DNA of 64,000 bases, from positions 1,364,001 to 1,428,000 of the forward strand of contig NZ_CP107009.1 in NCBI RefSeq assembly GCF_025725665.1, given 5' to 3'. Positions 1 to 8,535 of the stretch are shown here, in pieces. The notes beneath the pieces are model-generated. The model was not told where the DNA came from and did no database searches. It saw only the letters and a program-made list of their open reading frames with translations. The position numbers and the translations under genes are program-made. Source of the DNA: Halomonas sp. LR3S48 (GTDB lineage Bacteria > Pseudomonadota > Gammaproteobacteria > Pseudomonadales > Halomonadaceae). Numbering within the stretch: position 1 is the stretch's first letter; each line of letters opens with the position of its first letter.

Positions 1-641
1 TGCCCGACGGACTGGGGCTGGAAGCCGGGGCACTGGTGGAGCCCTATTCCATCGCCGCCAACGTGCTCGAGCGGATGCAACCGCTGCGCGGCGATCGCCT
101 GCTGGTCTATGGCGCCGGCGTGATCGGCCTGACCATCCTGCAGATGGCCCGTGCCCAGGGTATCGAGGACATTACCGTCGTCGACCTGATCGACGAGCGC
201 CTGGCCACGGCCCGCGAACTCGGCGCCACGCGCACCTGGCACGGCAAGGAGGACGTCGAGGGCGCGGTGCGCGAGCTGACGGCAGGCGAGGGCATCCCGC
301 TGATTGCCGATGCCGCCTGCGTACCGGCCCTGCTGCCGCAGATGCTGCGCATCGCCTCGCCGGCGGGTCGCATCGGCCTGCTCGGCTTCAACCCCACCCC
401 CAGTGATCTGGTGCAACTGGAGGTGATCAAGAAGGAGCTGACCCTGGTCGGTTCGCGGCTCAACAACCGCAAGTTTCCGGACGTGCTCGATCGCATGGCC
501 TCCGGACGTCTCGATCCGCTGGCGCTGGTGAGTCATCGCCTGCCCTTCGACGGGATGCCGGGGGCCATCGACATGCTGGATCACCACCCCGAAAGAGCTC
601 GCAAGGTACTTATCGACATAAGCGCCGATATCGCTAGCTGA
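1..641 (+). CDS. Zinc-type medium-chain dehydrogenase, C-terminal part (L-gulonate/L-idonate/polyol 5-dehydrogenase-like)
   Basis: The gene enters from outside the window; about 212 codons are visible, from a Pro codon at position 3. The visible part is the Rossmann domain and C-terminal end of a medium-chain alcohol/sorbitol dehydrogenase: GAGVIG nucleotide loop, then an acidic VVD at the end of the second strand, which favours NAD over NADP. The catalytic zinc-binding half lies upstream. It runs in the same direction as the TRAP transporter, uxuB and uxuA that follow. An enzyme oxidising L-gulonate or L-idonate to a ketoacid such as fructuronate would feed uxuB directly, and I recall such L-gulonate pathways described in Chromohalobacter. 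Family is well supported; the substrate is inference from context. Confidence 0.75.
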   Translation, partial: PDGLGLEAGALVEPYSIAANVLERMQPLRGDRLLVYGAGVIGLTILQMARAQGIEDITVVDLIDERLATARELGATRTWHGKEDVEGAVRELTAGEGIPLIADAACVPALLPQMLRIASPAGRIGLLGFNPTPSDLVQLEVIKKELTLVGSRLNNRKFPDVLDRMASGRLDPLALVSHRLPFDGMPGAIDMLDHHPERARKVLIDISADIAS

Positions 642-722
642 GCCAGCATGACTCGACAGCCGCATCGTAATGACGCGATGCACATAACAGCAACAACAGC
701 CAGCAAAGACAGGAGTTACGCC

Positions 723-1691
723 ATGATCAAACGACTCGTCACCGGCGCCGTCCTCGGGGCGGCCCTGATCGCCAGCCAGGCCACCCTGGCCGCCGATTTC
801 ACGCTGAAATTCGGCCACCTGGCCAATGAGCAGAACATCTGGCACCAGGCCGCGGTGAAGTTCAAGGAGGAGGTGGAAGCCAACTCCGATGGCCGTATCG
901 AGGTGCAGCTGTATCCCAACGAGCAGCTCGGCGCCGAGATGGACGTGATCAACAGCATCCAGCTCGGCAGTGCCGACATGACCATCACCGGCGAGAGCCT
1001 GCAGAACTGGGCGCCCAAGGCCGCCTTGATGGCTGCCCCCTACGCCTTCCGCGACTCCGAACACCTGCGCGCCGTGGTCGACGGCGAGATCGGCGAGGAG
1101 ATCGAGGCGCAGATCGTCGAGCGTGCCAACCTGGTGCCGCTGGCCTGGTTCGAGCGCGGGCCGCGGCACCTGACCTCCAACGAGCCGATCAAGCATCCCG
1201 ACGACCTCGACGGCCTCCGCCTTCGCGTGCCCAACGTGCCGCTGTTCGTCGACACCTGGGAGGCGCTGGGTGCGCGACCCACGCCGATGGCCTTCAGCGA
1301 GGTGTTCACCTCCCTGCAGCAGAACACCATCCAGGCCCAGGAGAACCCGCTGAGCCTGATCGAGAGCGCCAGCTTCGACGAGGTGCAGGATTACGTGAAC
1401 CTGACCGGCCACGTGCGCAGCTGGATCTACGTGGTGATCGGCAAGGACAAGCTCGAGAGCATGCCGGAAGACCTGCAGCAGGTGATCTTCGAGGCGGCCG
1501 ATACCATGCAGGCCCATGAGGCCGACCTCTTCGCCGAGGACGAGGAGCGCCTGCGTCAGGAGCTCGAGGAGCGTGGCATGGAGTTCGTCGAGGTGGATAC
1601 CGACGCCTTCGCCGAAAAGGCCCGCCCGGCGGTGCTCGACGCCCTCGACGAGGAGCAGCGCGAACTGTTCGAGGCCATCCAGGACCTGTGA
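723..1691 (+). CDS. dctP: TRAP transporter solute-binding protein (DctP family)
   Basis: Periplasmic binding subunit of a tripartite ATP-independent transporter, 322 residues. It begins with a clear Sec signal peptide (MIKRL, hydrophobic core, ATLA|ADF near residue 24). The start was chosen for that signal peptide and for the AGGAG ribosome site just upstream; an in-frame ATG 75 bp earlier would bury the signal. The conserved ligand-carboxylate Arg lies in the LRLRVPN segment near residue 168, so the ligand is probably an organic or sugar acid. First of the dctP-dctQ-dctM set followed by uxuB and uxuA, which suggests a hexonate or hexuronate as ligand. Exact ligand not shown. Confidence 0.9.
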   Translation: MIKRLVTGAVLGAALIASQATLAADFTLKFGHLANEQNIWHQAAVKFKEEVEANSDGRIEVQLYPNEQLGAEMDVINSIQLGSADMTITGESLQNWAPKAALMAAPYAFRDSEHLRAVVDGEIGEEIEAQIVERANLVPLAWFERGPRHLTSNEPIKHPDDLDGLRLRVPNVPLFVDTWEALGARPTPMAFSEVFTSLQQNTIQAQENPLSLIESASFDEVQDYVNLTGHVRSWIYVVIGKDKLESMPEDLQQVIFEAADTMQAHEADLFAEDEERLRQELEERGMEFVEVDTDAFAEKARPAVLDALDEEQRELFEAIQDL

Positions 1692-1699
1692 TGCCACTT

Positions 1700-1727
1700 G
1701 CGGGCGAGCCCGGCCGGGCTCGCCCGC
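1700..1727 (+). other. Stem-loop between dctP and dctQ
   Basis: A 28-bp perfect inverted repeat (arm GCGGGCGAGCCCGG) starts 8 bp after the dctP stop. There is no T-run after it, so it is not a classical terminator. It more likely stabilises the dctP message or slows read-through, giving more binding protein than membrane subunits. A similar hairpin sits at the same place in the TRAP operon near 30.5 kb. Confidence 0.7.
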
Positions 1728-1763
1728 TTGCCAGTGGCCCGGCGGGTAGCATGAGGAAAGCGT

Positions 1764-2348
1764 ATGGACTCCCATTACAAGACGGCCGAGCAGGAAGCGC
1801 TCGAACAGTTGGACCCACTCTCCTCGGTCCCCACCTTTCAGGGCGTCGTGGGGCGCCTGATCGGCTGGGTCGACACCTTGTTCACCACTCTCGCCGTGCT
1901 GGCGCTGGTGGCCATTGCCGGCACGGTAATGCTGCAGATCGCGGCACGCCTCTTCCTTCCCTTCAGCGTCTCCTGGACCGAGGAATTGTCGCGCTACCTG
2001 TTCATCTACATGGTGGCCCTGTCGGTGGGTGTGGTGCTACGTCAGCATCGCCACGTCAGTGTGGAACTTTTCCACCACATCCTGGGACCCCGCTCACGGG
2101 CCGCCTACCAGGCGCTGATCTGCCTGCTGATCGCCGGCTTCGCCGCTGTGGTACTGCCCTACGCCTGGCAGTACGCCCAGAACGGCACCTGGCAGACCTC
2201 GCCCACCCTGAGGGTTCCCATGCTCTACATCTTCTTCTCCACGGTGGTGATGTTCGCGCTGTTGCTGGTCTACGGCGCCATCGGCTTTCTGGAGGGGCTC
2301 GTCGCCATCTTTCGTTCGCCTGAGCGCACCGAACCGGAGAAGCCGTGA
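1764..2348 (+). CDS. dctQ: TRAP transporter small permease subunit (DctQ family)
   Basis: Small membrane subunit, 194 residues with four predicted membrane helices after a 35-residue hydrophilic N-terminus. The SWTEELSRYLF motif is typical of DctQ helix 2. It pairs with the following DctM, with which it overlaps at the stop/start (TGATG). AGGAAA precedes the start. It links the large permease to the binding protein; the ligand is set by dctP. Confidence 0.9.
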   Translation: MDSHYKTAEQEALEQLDPLSSVPTFQGVVGRLIGWVDTLFTTLAVLALVAIAGTVMLQIAARLFLPFSVSWTEELSRYLFIYMVALSVGVVLRQHRHVSVELFHHILGPRSRAAYQALICLLIAGFAAVVLPYAWQYAQNGTWQTSPTLRVPMLYIFFSTVVMFALLLVYGAIGFLEGLVAIFRSPERTEPEKP

Positions 2349-3631
2349 TGGAAGTGATCATCCTGTTCAGCGCCTTCCTGGTCCTGCTGTTGATCGGTAT
2401 GCCCATCGCCTTCGCGCTGGGGATTTCGTCGCTGATCTATCTGCTGCTGGAAGGCATCTCCCTGACCATCGTGCCGCAGCGCCTCTACGCCGGCATCGAC
2501 ACCTTCGTGCTGCTGTGCATTCCCGGTTTCGTGCTGGCCGGCAACCTCATGAACGTCGGCAACATCACCGAGCATATCGTGCGTTTCTCCAACGCGCTGC
2601 TGGGGCACATTCGCGGTGGACTCGGCCTGGCCAACGTGGGCGGCTCGATGATCTTCGGCGGCATCTCGGGCACCGCCGTGGCCGATTCGGCGAGCATCGG
2701 CTCGGTGATGATTCCCGGCATGGCAAAGTCCGGCTACGACAAGCCGTTCGCCGCGGCGGTCACCGCCGCCTCCTCCACCGTGGGGCCGATCATCCCGCCC
2801 AGCGTGCCGATGATCATCGCCGGCTCGCTCTCCGGGGTCTCGGTGGGCCGCATGTTCCTGGCCGGTGCCATCCCCGGCCTGTTGCTGGGCCTGGCGATGA
2901 TGGTGACGGTGTATATCCTCGCCGTGCGGCGCGGTTATCCCAAGGGCGAGCGGGCCACCTTCCTCGAGCTGCTGCGCGAGGGGCGCACCGCCTTCTGGGC
3001 GCTGCTGATGACGGCGATCATCCTCTACGGCATCATCGGTGGCTTTTTCACCCCCACCGAGGCTTCCATCGTCGCCAGCCTCTACGCCCTGGTGGTCGGC
3101 ATGTATGTCTACAAGGGGCTGACCTGGCGTAAGCTGCCGGCTATTCTCACCGATACCGTCTTTACCTCCGCGGCGCTGCTGCTGATGGTAGGGCTGGCCA
3201 ACCTCTTCGGCTGGATCCTGACCAGCGAGCAGATCCCCCAGATGATCGCCGGGTTGATCCTGACTATCAGCGACAACCCCATCGTCGTCATCCTGATCCT
3301 CAACCTGATCCTGCTGTTCGTCGGTGCCTTCATGGAGACCATCGCCGCGCTGATCATCCTGTTCCCGGCGCTGCTCGGCGTGGCCACCGGGGTCGGCATG
3401 GACCCGGTGCACTTCGCCGTCATGGCGGTGCTCAACCTGATGATCGGATTGACCACCCCGCCGGTGGGGGTGTGTCTGTTCGTGGTCGCGGGGATCGGCA
3501 AATTGCCGATGCTGACCGTGGCGCGGGCCATCGTGCCGTTCCTGGTGTGCAATATCGCGGTACTGCTGCTGGTGGCCTATGTACCGGCCATTTCGCTGTG
3601 GCTTCCCGACCTGTTGATGGGGGCAAAATGA
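2348..3631 (+). CDS. dctM: TRAP transporter large permease subunit (DctM family)
   Basis: Large transport subunit of 427 residues, almost entirely hydrophobic, with family landmarks GGISGTAVAD, IIPPSVPMIIAGSL and the C-terminal LTTPPVGVCLFV loop. It carries out sodium-driven import together with DctQ. Start taken at the ATG that overlaps the dctQ stop codon; a GTG one codon earlier is possible. Its own stop overlaps the uxuB start (ATGA), so transport and catabolism are translationally coupled. Confidence 0.92.
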   Translation: MEVIILFSAFLVLLLIGMPIAFALGISSLIYLLLEGISLTIVPQRLYAGIDTFVLLCIPGFVLAGNLMNVGNITEHIVRFSNALLGHIRGGLGLANVGGSMIFGGISGTAVADSASIGSVMIPGMAKSGYDKPFAAAVTAASSTVGPIIPPSVPMIIAGSLSGVSVGRMFLAGAIPGLLLGLAMMVTVYILAVRRGYPKGERATFLELLREGRTAFWALLMTAIILYGIIGGFFTPTEASIVASLYALVVGMYVYKGLTWRKLPAILTDTVFTSAALLLMVGLANLFGWILTSEQIPQMIAGLILTISDNPIVVILILNLILLFVGAFMETIAALIILFPALLGVATGVGMDPVHFAVMAVLNLMIGLTTPPVGVCLFVVAGIGKLPMLTVARAIVPFLVCNIAVLLLVAYVPAISLWLPDLLMGAK

Positions 3632-5100
3632 AGGACGTGACACGCATACCCGCCGCCGAGCCTACCGGGCATATCGGCATCGTCCATCTGGGGCTGGGCG
3701 CTTTCCATCGCGCCCACCAGGCGGTCTACCTGGAGCGCTATCGTCAGCGCAGCGGCGATGGTACCTGGGGCGTGAGCAGCGCCAACCTACGAGGCGGGGT
3801 GGCGCTGGTCGATGCGCTGCGCGACGTCGGTTACCACTACCATGTGGCCGAATACGCCGACCGCGACCACGTCACCCTGCGCGAGATCGGCGTGGTCGAG
3901 GAAACCCTGTTCAGCGGTCGCGATGCGGGCGGCCAATGGGGGCGCGATCTCGAGGTGCTGCTCATGCGCATGATCTCGCCCGACACCCGCCTCGTCACCC
4001 TGACCGTTACCGAGAAGGGGTATTTCCTCAACCCGGCCAGCGGCGAGCTGCTCGCCGACGACCCCATGATCGCCGCCGATATCGCTGAGCCCCAGGCACC
4101 GCGTACCGCTCCGGGGATCCTGGTGGAGGCGCTGGCGCAGCGTCGCGAGGCAGGCCTGCCACCCTTCACGGTACTCTCCTGTGACAACATGCCGGACAAC
4201 GGCAAGCGCACCCGCAACGCCGTGATCCAGCTGGCCGAGCGGCGCGATGCCGCCCTGGGCGAGTGGATCGCCACCGAGGTGGCCTTTCCCTGCAGCATGG
4301 TCGACCGCATCGTGCCGGCCATGACCGAGGCCGACTTCGCGCGCCTGGCCGAGCTGGGCGTCGACGACCCCAACGCGGTGGTCGGCGAGGCGTTCTCGCA
4401 ATGGGTGGTGGAGGACGACTTTCCGCTTGGCCGGCCGGCCTGGGAAGCGGAGGGGGTGGAGATGGTCGCCGACGTCGCGCCGTTCGAGACCATGAAGCTG
4501 CGCATGCTCAACGGCAGCCATTCGCTGCTCGCCTATCTGGGCGCGCTGGACGACATCGAGACGGTATTCGACGCGGTGAGCCGCGACGACCTGGTGGCGC
4601 TGCTGCATCGCTACATGCTCGACGAGGCGGCACCGACCCTGGCCATGCCAGCCGGAACCGATCTCGAAGGCTACGCCGAACAGCTGCTCTATCGCTTCGC
4701 CAACGATAGCCTGCGCCACCGCTTGCAGCAGATCGCCATGGACGGCTCGCAAAAGCTGCCCCAGCGTTGGCTGCACGGCGCCCTGGCGCGGCTCGAGGCG
4801 GGGGCCGAGGTGCCCTGCACGGCACTCGGCGTGGCGGCGTGGATCCGCTATACCTTGGGAGTCGATCTGCACGGCAACGCCTACCCCGTCGACGATCCGA
4901 TGGCGTCGACGTTCAAGCTGCTGCATGAGGCCCACTGTGAGGATGTCGAGGCCTTGGTGCCGGCTTTCCTCGAACTCGATGCCGTGTTCCCTCCGGCGCT
5001 GGCGGGGCGGGCCGAGTTCGCCGAGGGCGTGGTGGCTTCCTATCGTCGACTCGTCTCGGAAGGGCTCGGCGGGGTTCTGGTCACCTTGAGTCGCAATTGA
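3628..5100 (+). CDS. uxuB: Fructuronate reductase / mannitol dehydrogenase family
   Basis: 490 residues, the normal length for long-chain mannitol dehydrogenase family members. Visible motifs: GLGAFHRAH near the N-terminus (dinucleotide fold), [18 protein letters not shown] and LRMLNGSHS, which carry the conserved Lys/Asn/His active-site neighbourhood. UxuB reduces D-fructuronate to D-mannonate with NADH in the cytoplasm. The next gene is mannonate dehydratase, which fits that step exactly. The start is the ATG overlapping the dctM stop. A tagaturonate- or altronate-type activity cannot be ruled out from sequence, but the uxuA neighbour favours fructuronate. Confidence 0.88.
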   Translation: MKDVTRIPAAEPTGHIGIVHLGLGAFHRAHQAVYLERYRQRSGDGTWGVSSANLRGGVALVDALRDVGYHYHVAEYADRDHVTLREIGVVEETLFSGRDAGGQWGRDLEVLLMRMISPDTRLVTLTVTEKGYFLNPASGELLADDPMIAADIAEPQAPRTAPGILVEALAQRREAGLPPFTVLSCDNMPDNGKRTRNAVIQLAERRDAALGEWIATEVAFPCSMVDRIVPAMTEADFARLAELGVDDPNAVVGEAFSQWVVEDDFPLGRPAWEAEGVEMVADVAPFETMKLRMLNGSHSLLAYLGALDDIETVFDAVSRDDLVALLHRYMLDEAAPTLAMPAGTDLEGYAEQLLYRFANDSLRHRLQQIAMDGSQKLPQRWLHGALARLEAGAEVPCTALGVAAWIRYTLGVDLHGNAYPVDDPMASTFKLLHEAHCEDVEALVPAFLELDAVFPPALAGRAEFAEGVVASYRRLVSEGLGGVLVTLSRN

Positions 5101-5111
5101 AGGAGGTTTCC

Positions 5112-6290
5112 ATGGAGCATACCTGGCGCTGGTTCGGGCCCAAGGATCCCGTTCGCCTGGAGGAGATCCGCCAGACCGGTGCCACCGGCATCGTTACGGC
5201 GCTGCACGAGGTGCCCAACGACCAGGTCTGGTCGGTCGAGGCCATCGCCGAGCGCAAGGCGACGATCGAGGCCGCGGGGCTTTCCTGGTCGGTGGTGGAG
5301 AGCGTGCCGGTGCACGAGGCGATCAAGCAGGGGCTGGCGGAGCGCGATGAACTGATCGATACCTACTGCCAGACCCTGCGCAACCTGGCGGTCTGCGGCA
5401 TCGATACCGTCTGCTACAACTTCATGCCGGTGCTCGACTGGACCCGCACCGACCTGGCCTGGCGGCTGCCTGACGGGGCCCTGGCGCTGCGTTTCGACCA
5501 GACGGCCTTCGCCGCCTTCGACCTCTACCTGCTCCAGCGCCCCGGCGCCGAAGCGGAGTATGGCGAGGAGGAGAAGACCGCCGCCCGGGTCTACCTCGAC
5601 GGGCTGGAACCGGCCGGTCGCGACAGGCTGGTCGATACGCTGATTGCCGGCCTGCCGGGAGCCGAGGAGCACTATACGCTCGAGCGGTTTCGCGGCGTGC
5701 TGGCGCAGTACGCCGAGATCGACGCCGAGCGCCTGCGCGAGCATCTGGGGTATTTCCTGCGGGCGGTGATCCCGGTAGCCGAGGAGGTGGGCGTGCGCAT
5801 GGCGATCCATCCCGACGACCCGCCGCGCCCGCTGCTCGGCCTGCCGCGGGTGGTCTCCACGCCGGCGGACGCCCAGTGGCTGCTCGATGCCGTACCCAGC
5901 CCGGCCAACGGCCTGACCCTGTGCACTGGCTCCTACGGCGTTCGCGACGACATCGACCTGGCCGCCATGGCGCGCCGCTTCGGGCCGCGCATCTACTTCG
6001 CCCATCTACGCTCGACCCGGCGCGAAACACCCGATCCGCGCAGCTTCCACGAGGCGCCGCACCTCGGCGGTGACGTCGACATGGTGGCGGTGATCCAGGC
6101 GCTGGTGGAGGAGGAGCGTCGCCGCGAACGCGAGGGCGGCCCGCGTTTGCCGCTGCGTCCCGATCACGGCCACCACATCCTCGACGACCAGCAGCGCGAC
6201 ACGGCGCCGGGCTACCCGCTCTACGGGCGCATGAAGGGGCTGGCCGAGCTGCGCGGCGTGGAGCTGGCGGTGCGACGGTTGACGAGCTGA
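5112..6290 (+). CDS. uxuA: Mannonate dehydratase
   Basis: 392 residues, matching UxuA length. N-terminal [10 protein letters not shown] and C-terminal [10 protein letters not shown] are hallmark segments, the latter with metal-coordinating residues. It dehydrates D-mannonate to 2-keto-3-deoxy-D-gluconate (Fe2+/Mn2+). A strong AGGAGG lies 5 bp before the chosen ATG. Last gene of the first operon. No KDG kinase or KDPG aldolase lies in the window, so those final steps must be encoded elsewhere. Confidence 0.95.
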   Translation: MEHTWRWFGPKDPVRLEEIRQTGATGIVTALHEVPNDQVWSVEAIAERKATIEAAGLSWSVVESVPVHEAIKQGLAERDELIDTYCQTLRNLAVCGIDTVCYNFMPVLDWTRTDLAWRLPDGALALRFDQTAFAAFDLYLLQRPGAEAEYGEEEKTAARVYLDGLEPAGRDRLVDTLIAGLPGAEEHYTLERFRGVLAQYAEIDAERLREHLGYFLRAVIPVAEEVGVRMAIHPDDPPRPLLGLPRVVSTPADAQWLLDAVPSPANGLTLCTGSYGVRDDIDLAAMARRFGPRIYFAHLRSTRRETPDPRSFHEAPHLGGDVDMVAVIQALVEEERRREREGGPRLPLRPDHGHHILDDQQRDTAPGYPLYGRMKGLAELRGVELAVRRLTS

Positions 6291-6304
6291 GGCCTATCGG
6301 GAGA

Positions 6305-6346
6305 AACGACATGGCCCCGCCGAACGTTCGGCGGGGCCATGTCGTT
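6305..6346. terminator. Perfect 42-bp palindrome between convergent operons
   Basis: Left half AACGACATGGCCCCGCCGAAC plus its exact reverse complement, 21 + 21 bp with no mismatch. It lies 14 bp past the uxuA stop and 13 bp before the symporter stop on the other strand. The position suits a two-way transcription stop. Neither side has a strong T-run (GTTGTC on one side, GTTTCTCCC on the other), so the terminator role is likely but not certain. Confidence 0.65.
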
Positions 6347-6359
6347 GTCGGCCGTGCCT

Positions 6360-7859
6360 TTACTGGCCGGGCGCGGCGACCTGTCCTGCCGAGAGAGCCG
6401 CATCAGGGACCTGCTCCATGCGGCGACGCTCTTCGTTGAGCACTTCCAGGGCCTGCGCGGGCGTCACTCGGGAAGCCGGCGTGAGCAGGCTGACCGCCAC
6501 CCCGACGACGAGCGCCACCGATACCGCCGGTATGCTGGGGTTGCCCCAATAGGCGTTCCAGTCGGCGTTGGCGATGATCGTCAGCGACGTCGCCGAGGCG
6601 CTGGCCAGGGTGGCTACCGCACCCTGCCAGTTGTAGCGCGGCCAGAAGCGCCCCAGCAGGGCGCAGACGAAGAGTCCGGCCATGATGGTGGCGATCATGC
6701 GGGTGATATAGGTGATCACGTTGTCCGAGGTCAGGGCGAAAGCCAGCGCCAGGCCGATGGTGGCGACCAGGGCGATGCGCGAGAAACGCACCACGTTGCG
6801 GGCGGAGGGCGCCCGGCCCGTGGCCAGCACGTAGATGTCGCGCATCAGCGTGGAGACCCCGGCGATGGCGTCCGAGCTGGCGCTGGACATGGTCGCCGAG
6901 AGACCGGCCACCAGCAGCAGCAGGCCGAGCCCCAGGGGCAGCACTTCGGTGGCGAGGAAGGGGAATGCGTAGTTGCTGTTCTCGAGGCCGGGGTTGAGGG
7001 CGTGGGTGGCCATGCCGATGATCGCCGGAATGATCGAGAAGCCCAGGTAGAGCACGCCGGTGATCACGAACGAGCGGCGCACCGAGGAGACCGACTCGCC
7101 GGAGTAGATGCGCTGGCGGAACGAGGGGGTGGCGAGTACCCCGACGGCGATGACCGCCGCGAGCGACAGTGCCGGCAGGCCACCGATCGCCCCGATGCCG
7201 AGGAAGCTGGCCGCACCGGCATCCATTCCGGCGGTCAGCCCCGAGAAGCCGCCAACCTCGACCAGGGCGAGCACGGCCATCAGCAGGAAACCGGCGAACA
7301 GGATGACCGCCTGCACGGTATCGGTCCACACCACGGCGAAGTAGCCGCCGATCACGCAGTAGATGCCGAAGCCCAGCGCCACCAGGACGCGCGCGGTGTT
7401 GAGGTCGATACCCGCCATCCAGGAGAGGTAGAGTCCGCCGCCCAGGATATGCGCGCCCAGCCAGCCGATGCAGGCGATATAGATCAGCACTGCCACCAGG
7501 TTGCGCACCAGGCGGTTGGCGCCCACGTAGTAGGCGAGCTCCTCGCTCATGGTCATGAAGCGCAGCTGGCGTACCGGGGCGAACAGCAGCGCCAACAGCA
7601 GCACCCCGACGGCACCCCCGATGCCGTACAGCGCTCCGGCCCAGCCGTTGGCGTAGCCGAAGCCCACCGCCCCCATGCTCGAACCGGTGCCGACCATGGT
7701 CGCTACGGTAGTGCCGATGGTGAGGAAGAGCGGCACGCTGCGTCCGCCGAGCAGGAAGTCGTCACCGCTGCCGCGCTTGTGGCGGGAGATCCACCAGCCG
7801 AAGCCGATCATGGCGACGACGTACACCAGAAAGGTGGCAAGGAATATTTGACTGTTCAT
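6360..7859 (-). CDS. Sodium:solute symporter (SSS family)
   Basis: 499 residues of LeuT-fold sodium symporter with about 13 hydrophobic segments. The SATMSSASSDAIAG stretch matches the TM8 sodium-site motif of the SSS family. Downstream of ridA and the N-acyl-D-amino-acid deacylase on the same strand, so the cargo may be an N-acyl amino acid, a D-amino acid or a related compound. SSS substrates (proline, pantothenate, acetate, sugars) cannot be told apart here. A 292-bp gap with a hairpin repeat separates it from ridA, so it may have its own promoter. Confidence 0.88.
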   Translation of the reverse strand: MNSQIFLATFLVYVVAMIGFGWWISRHKRGSGDDFLLGGRSVPLFLTIGTTVATMVGTGSSMGAVGFGYANGWAGALYGIGGAVGVLLLALLFAPVRQLRFMTMSEELAYYVGANRLVRNLVAVLIYIACIGWLGAHILGGGLYLSWMAGIDLNTARVLVALGFGIYCVIGGYFAVVWTDTVQAVILFAGFLLMAVLALVEVGGFSGLTAGMDAGAASFLGIGAIGGLPALSLAAVIAVGVLATPSFRQRIYSGESVSSVRRSFVITGVLYLGFSIIPAIIGMATHALNPGLENSNYAFPFLATEVLPLGLGLLLLVAGLSATMSSASSDAIAGVSTLMRDIYVLATGRAPSARNVVRFSRIALVATIGLALAFALTSDNVITYITRMIATIMAGLFVCALLGRFWPRYNWQGAVATLASASATSLTIIANADWNAYWGNPSIPAVSVALVVGVAVSLLTPASRVTPAQALEVLNEERRRMEQVPDAALSAGQVAAPGQ

Positions 7860-7964
7860 GGTAGCCTCTTGTCGTTGTTTGCCCGGCCGTTGCCGCGGTC
7901 GGGGTAAGCAATGTCACGATTGCCGGCGGGTCGGTCTTGTCTTGTGAGGCCCCGCCGACGATCC

Positions 7965-7994
7965 GGTGTCGTGCCCTTGCCGGGGCACGACACC
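7965..7994. other. Stem-loop in the ridA-symporter gap
   Basis: Perfect 12-bp stem GGTGTCGTGCCC with a 6-base TTGCCG loop. On the plus strand a pyrimidine stretch (CCCTTCTTCC) follows; on the minus strand, the direction of the flanking genes, no T-run follows. It may partially terminate or stabilise the ridA message. The remaining bases of 7860-8010 hold no gene that I can support. Confidence 0.5.
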
Positions 7995-8010
7995 CCCTTC
8001 TTCCTTATTC

Positions 8011-8152
8011 AGAGGCAGCACATGATCTCGCGAGCTAGGGCCAGGCAAGGCGAAATCGGGTAAAGAAGCGCCGTTTACGGGGTGTAAATGAGCATTCTGA
8101 ACACGATTTCAGCGCCGTATGGCCAACGCGCAGCAGATCATGAGCAGCCTCT
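8011..8152. repeat. Dispersed hairpin repeat, copy A
   Basis: 142-bp element that can fold end to end. The outer arms (AGAGGCAGCACATGATCT against the reverse complement of the right end) match at 16 of 18 positions. An inner stem pairs GGCCAGGCAAGGCG with the CGCCGTATGGCC region, and the tip holds TTTAC-GGGGT-GTAAA. The core (TTTACGGGGTGTAAATGAG, CGCCGTATGGCCAA) recurs in copy B near 42.2 kb. Its right end includes the first bases of the ridA stop codon. It encodes no protein; it could be a REP/MITE-like element or a transcript 3'-end structure. Confidence 0.75.
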
Positions 8153-8535
8153 CAGGCCCGGAAGCACTTAACATCCACCTCCACCTTGCAGTCCACTACC
8201 AGGTCCTGGACGCTGCAGATGCGTGCCGGCGGGTTGTCGCCGAACACGTCGCGAAACACCTTGTTGAACGACGAGAAGTAGCGCGCGTCGGTGAGCACCG
8301 CCGTCACGTGCACCACGTCCTCCACGCCGTAGCCGGCCTCGCGCATGATCGTCAGGCAGTTGTCGAAGGCGAGCCGGGTCTGCTCGACGATGCCACCTTC
8401 GACCACCTCGCCGTCTCGCATCGGCGTCTGGCCGGAGACGTAGAGCCAGCCGCCGGCTTCCACGGCGCGGGCGAACGGCAGCTTCTGTCCGCCGGTACCG
8501 ACGCCGCCTTCGACGCCGTAACGGGTAATGCTCAT
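8152..8535 (-). CDS. ridA: RidA-family enamine/imine deaminase
   Basis: 127 residues, standard for RidA/YjgF. The conserved Arg that binds the substrate carboxylate is in PPARICSVQDL near the C-terminus, followed by KVEVDVKC. RidA hydrolyses reactive 2-aminoacrylate-type intermediates released by PLP enzymes to ketoacid and ammonia. Its ATG overlaps the stop of the deacylase gene, and a PLP-dependent deaminase is encoded nearby on the other strand, so it probably clears intermediates from D-amino-acid breakdown. Substrate specificity unknown. Confidence 0.9.
   Translation of the reverse strand: MSITRYGVEGGVGTGGQKLPFARAVEAGGWLYVSGQTPMRDGEVVEGGIVEQTRLAFDNCLTIMREAGYGVEDVVHVTAVLTDARYFSSFNKVFRDVFGDNPPARICSVQDLVVDCKVEVDVKCFRA

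Noticed and set aside
2270..3643. Long open frame antisense to dctM, rich in Gln, His and Asp
   Set aside because: Antisense shadow of a high-GC membrane-protein gene; low-complexity composition with no domain resemblance.
6339..7907. Plus-strand frame opposite the sodium symporter
   Set aside because: Antisense, Gln/Asp/His-rich, no start context, and the minus strand encodes a clear transporter.
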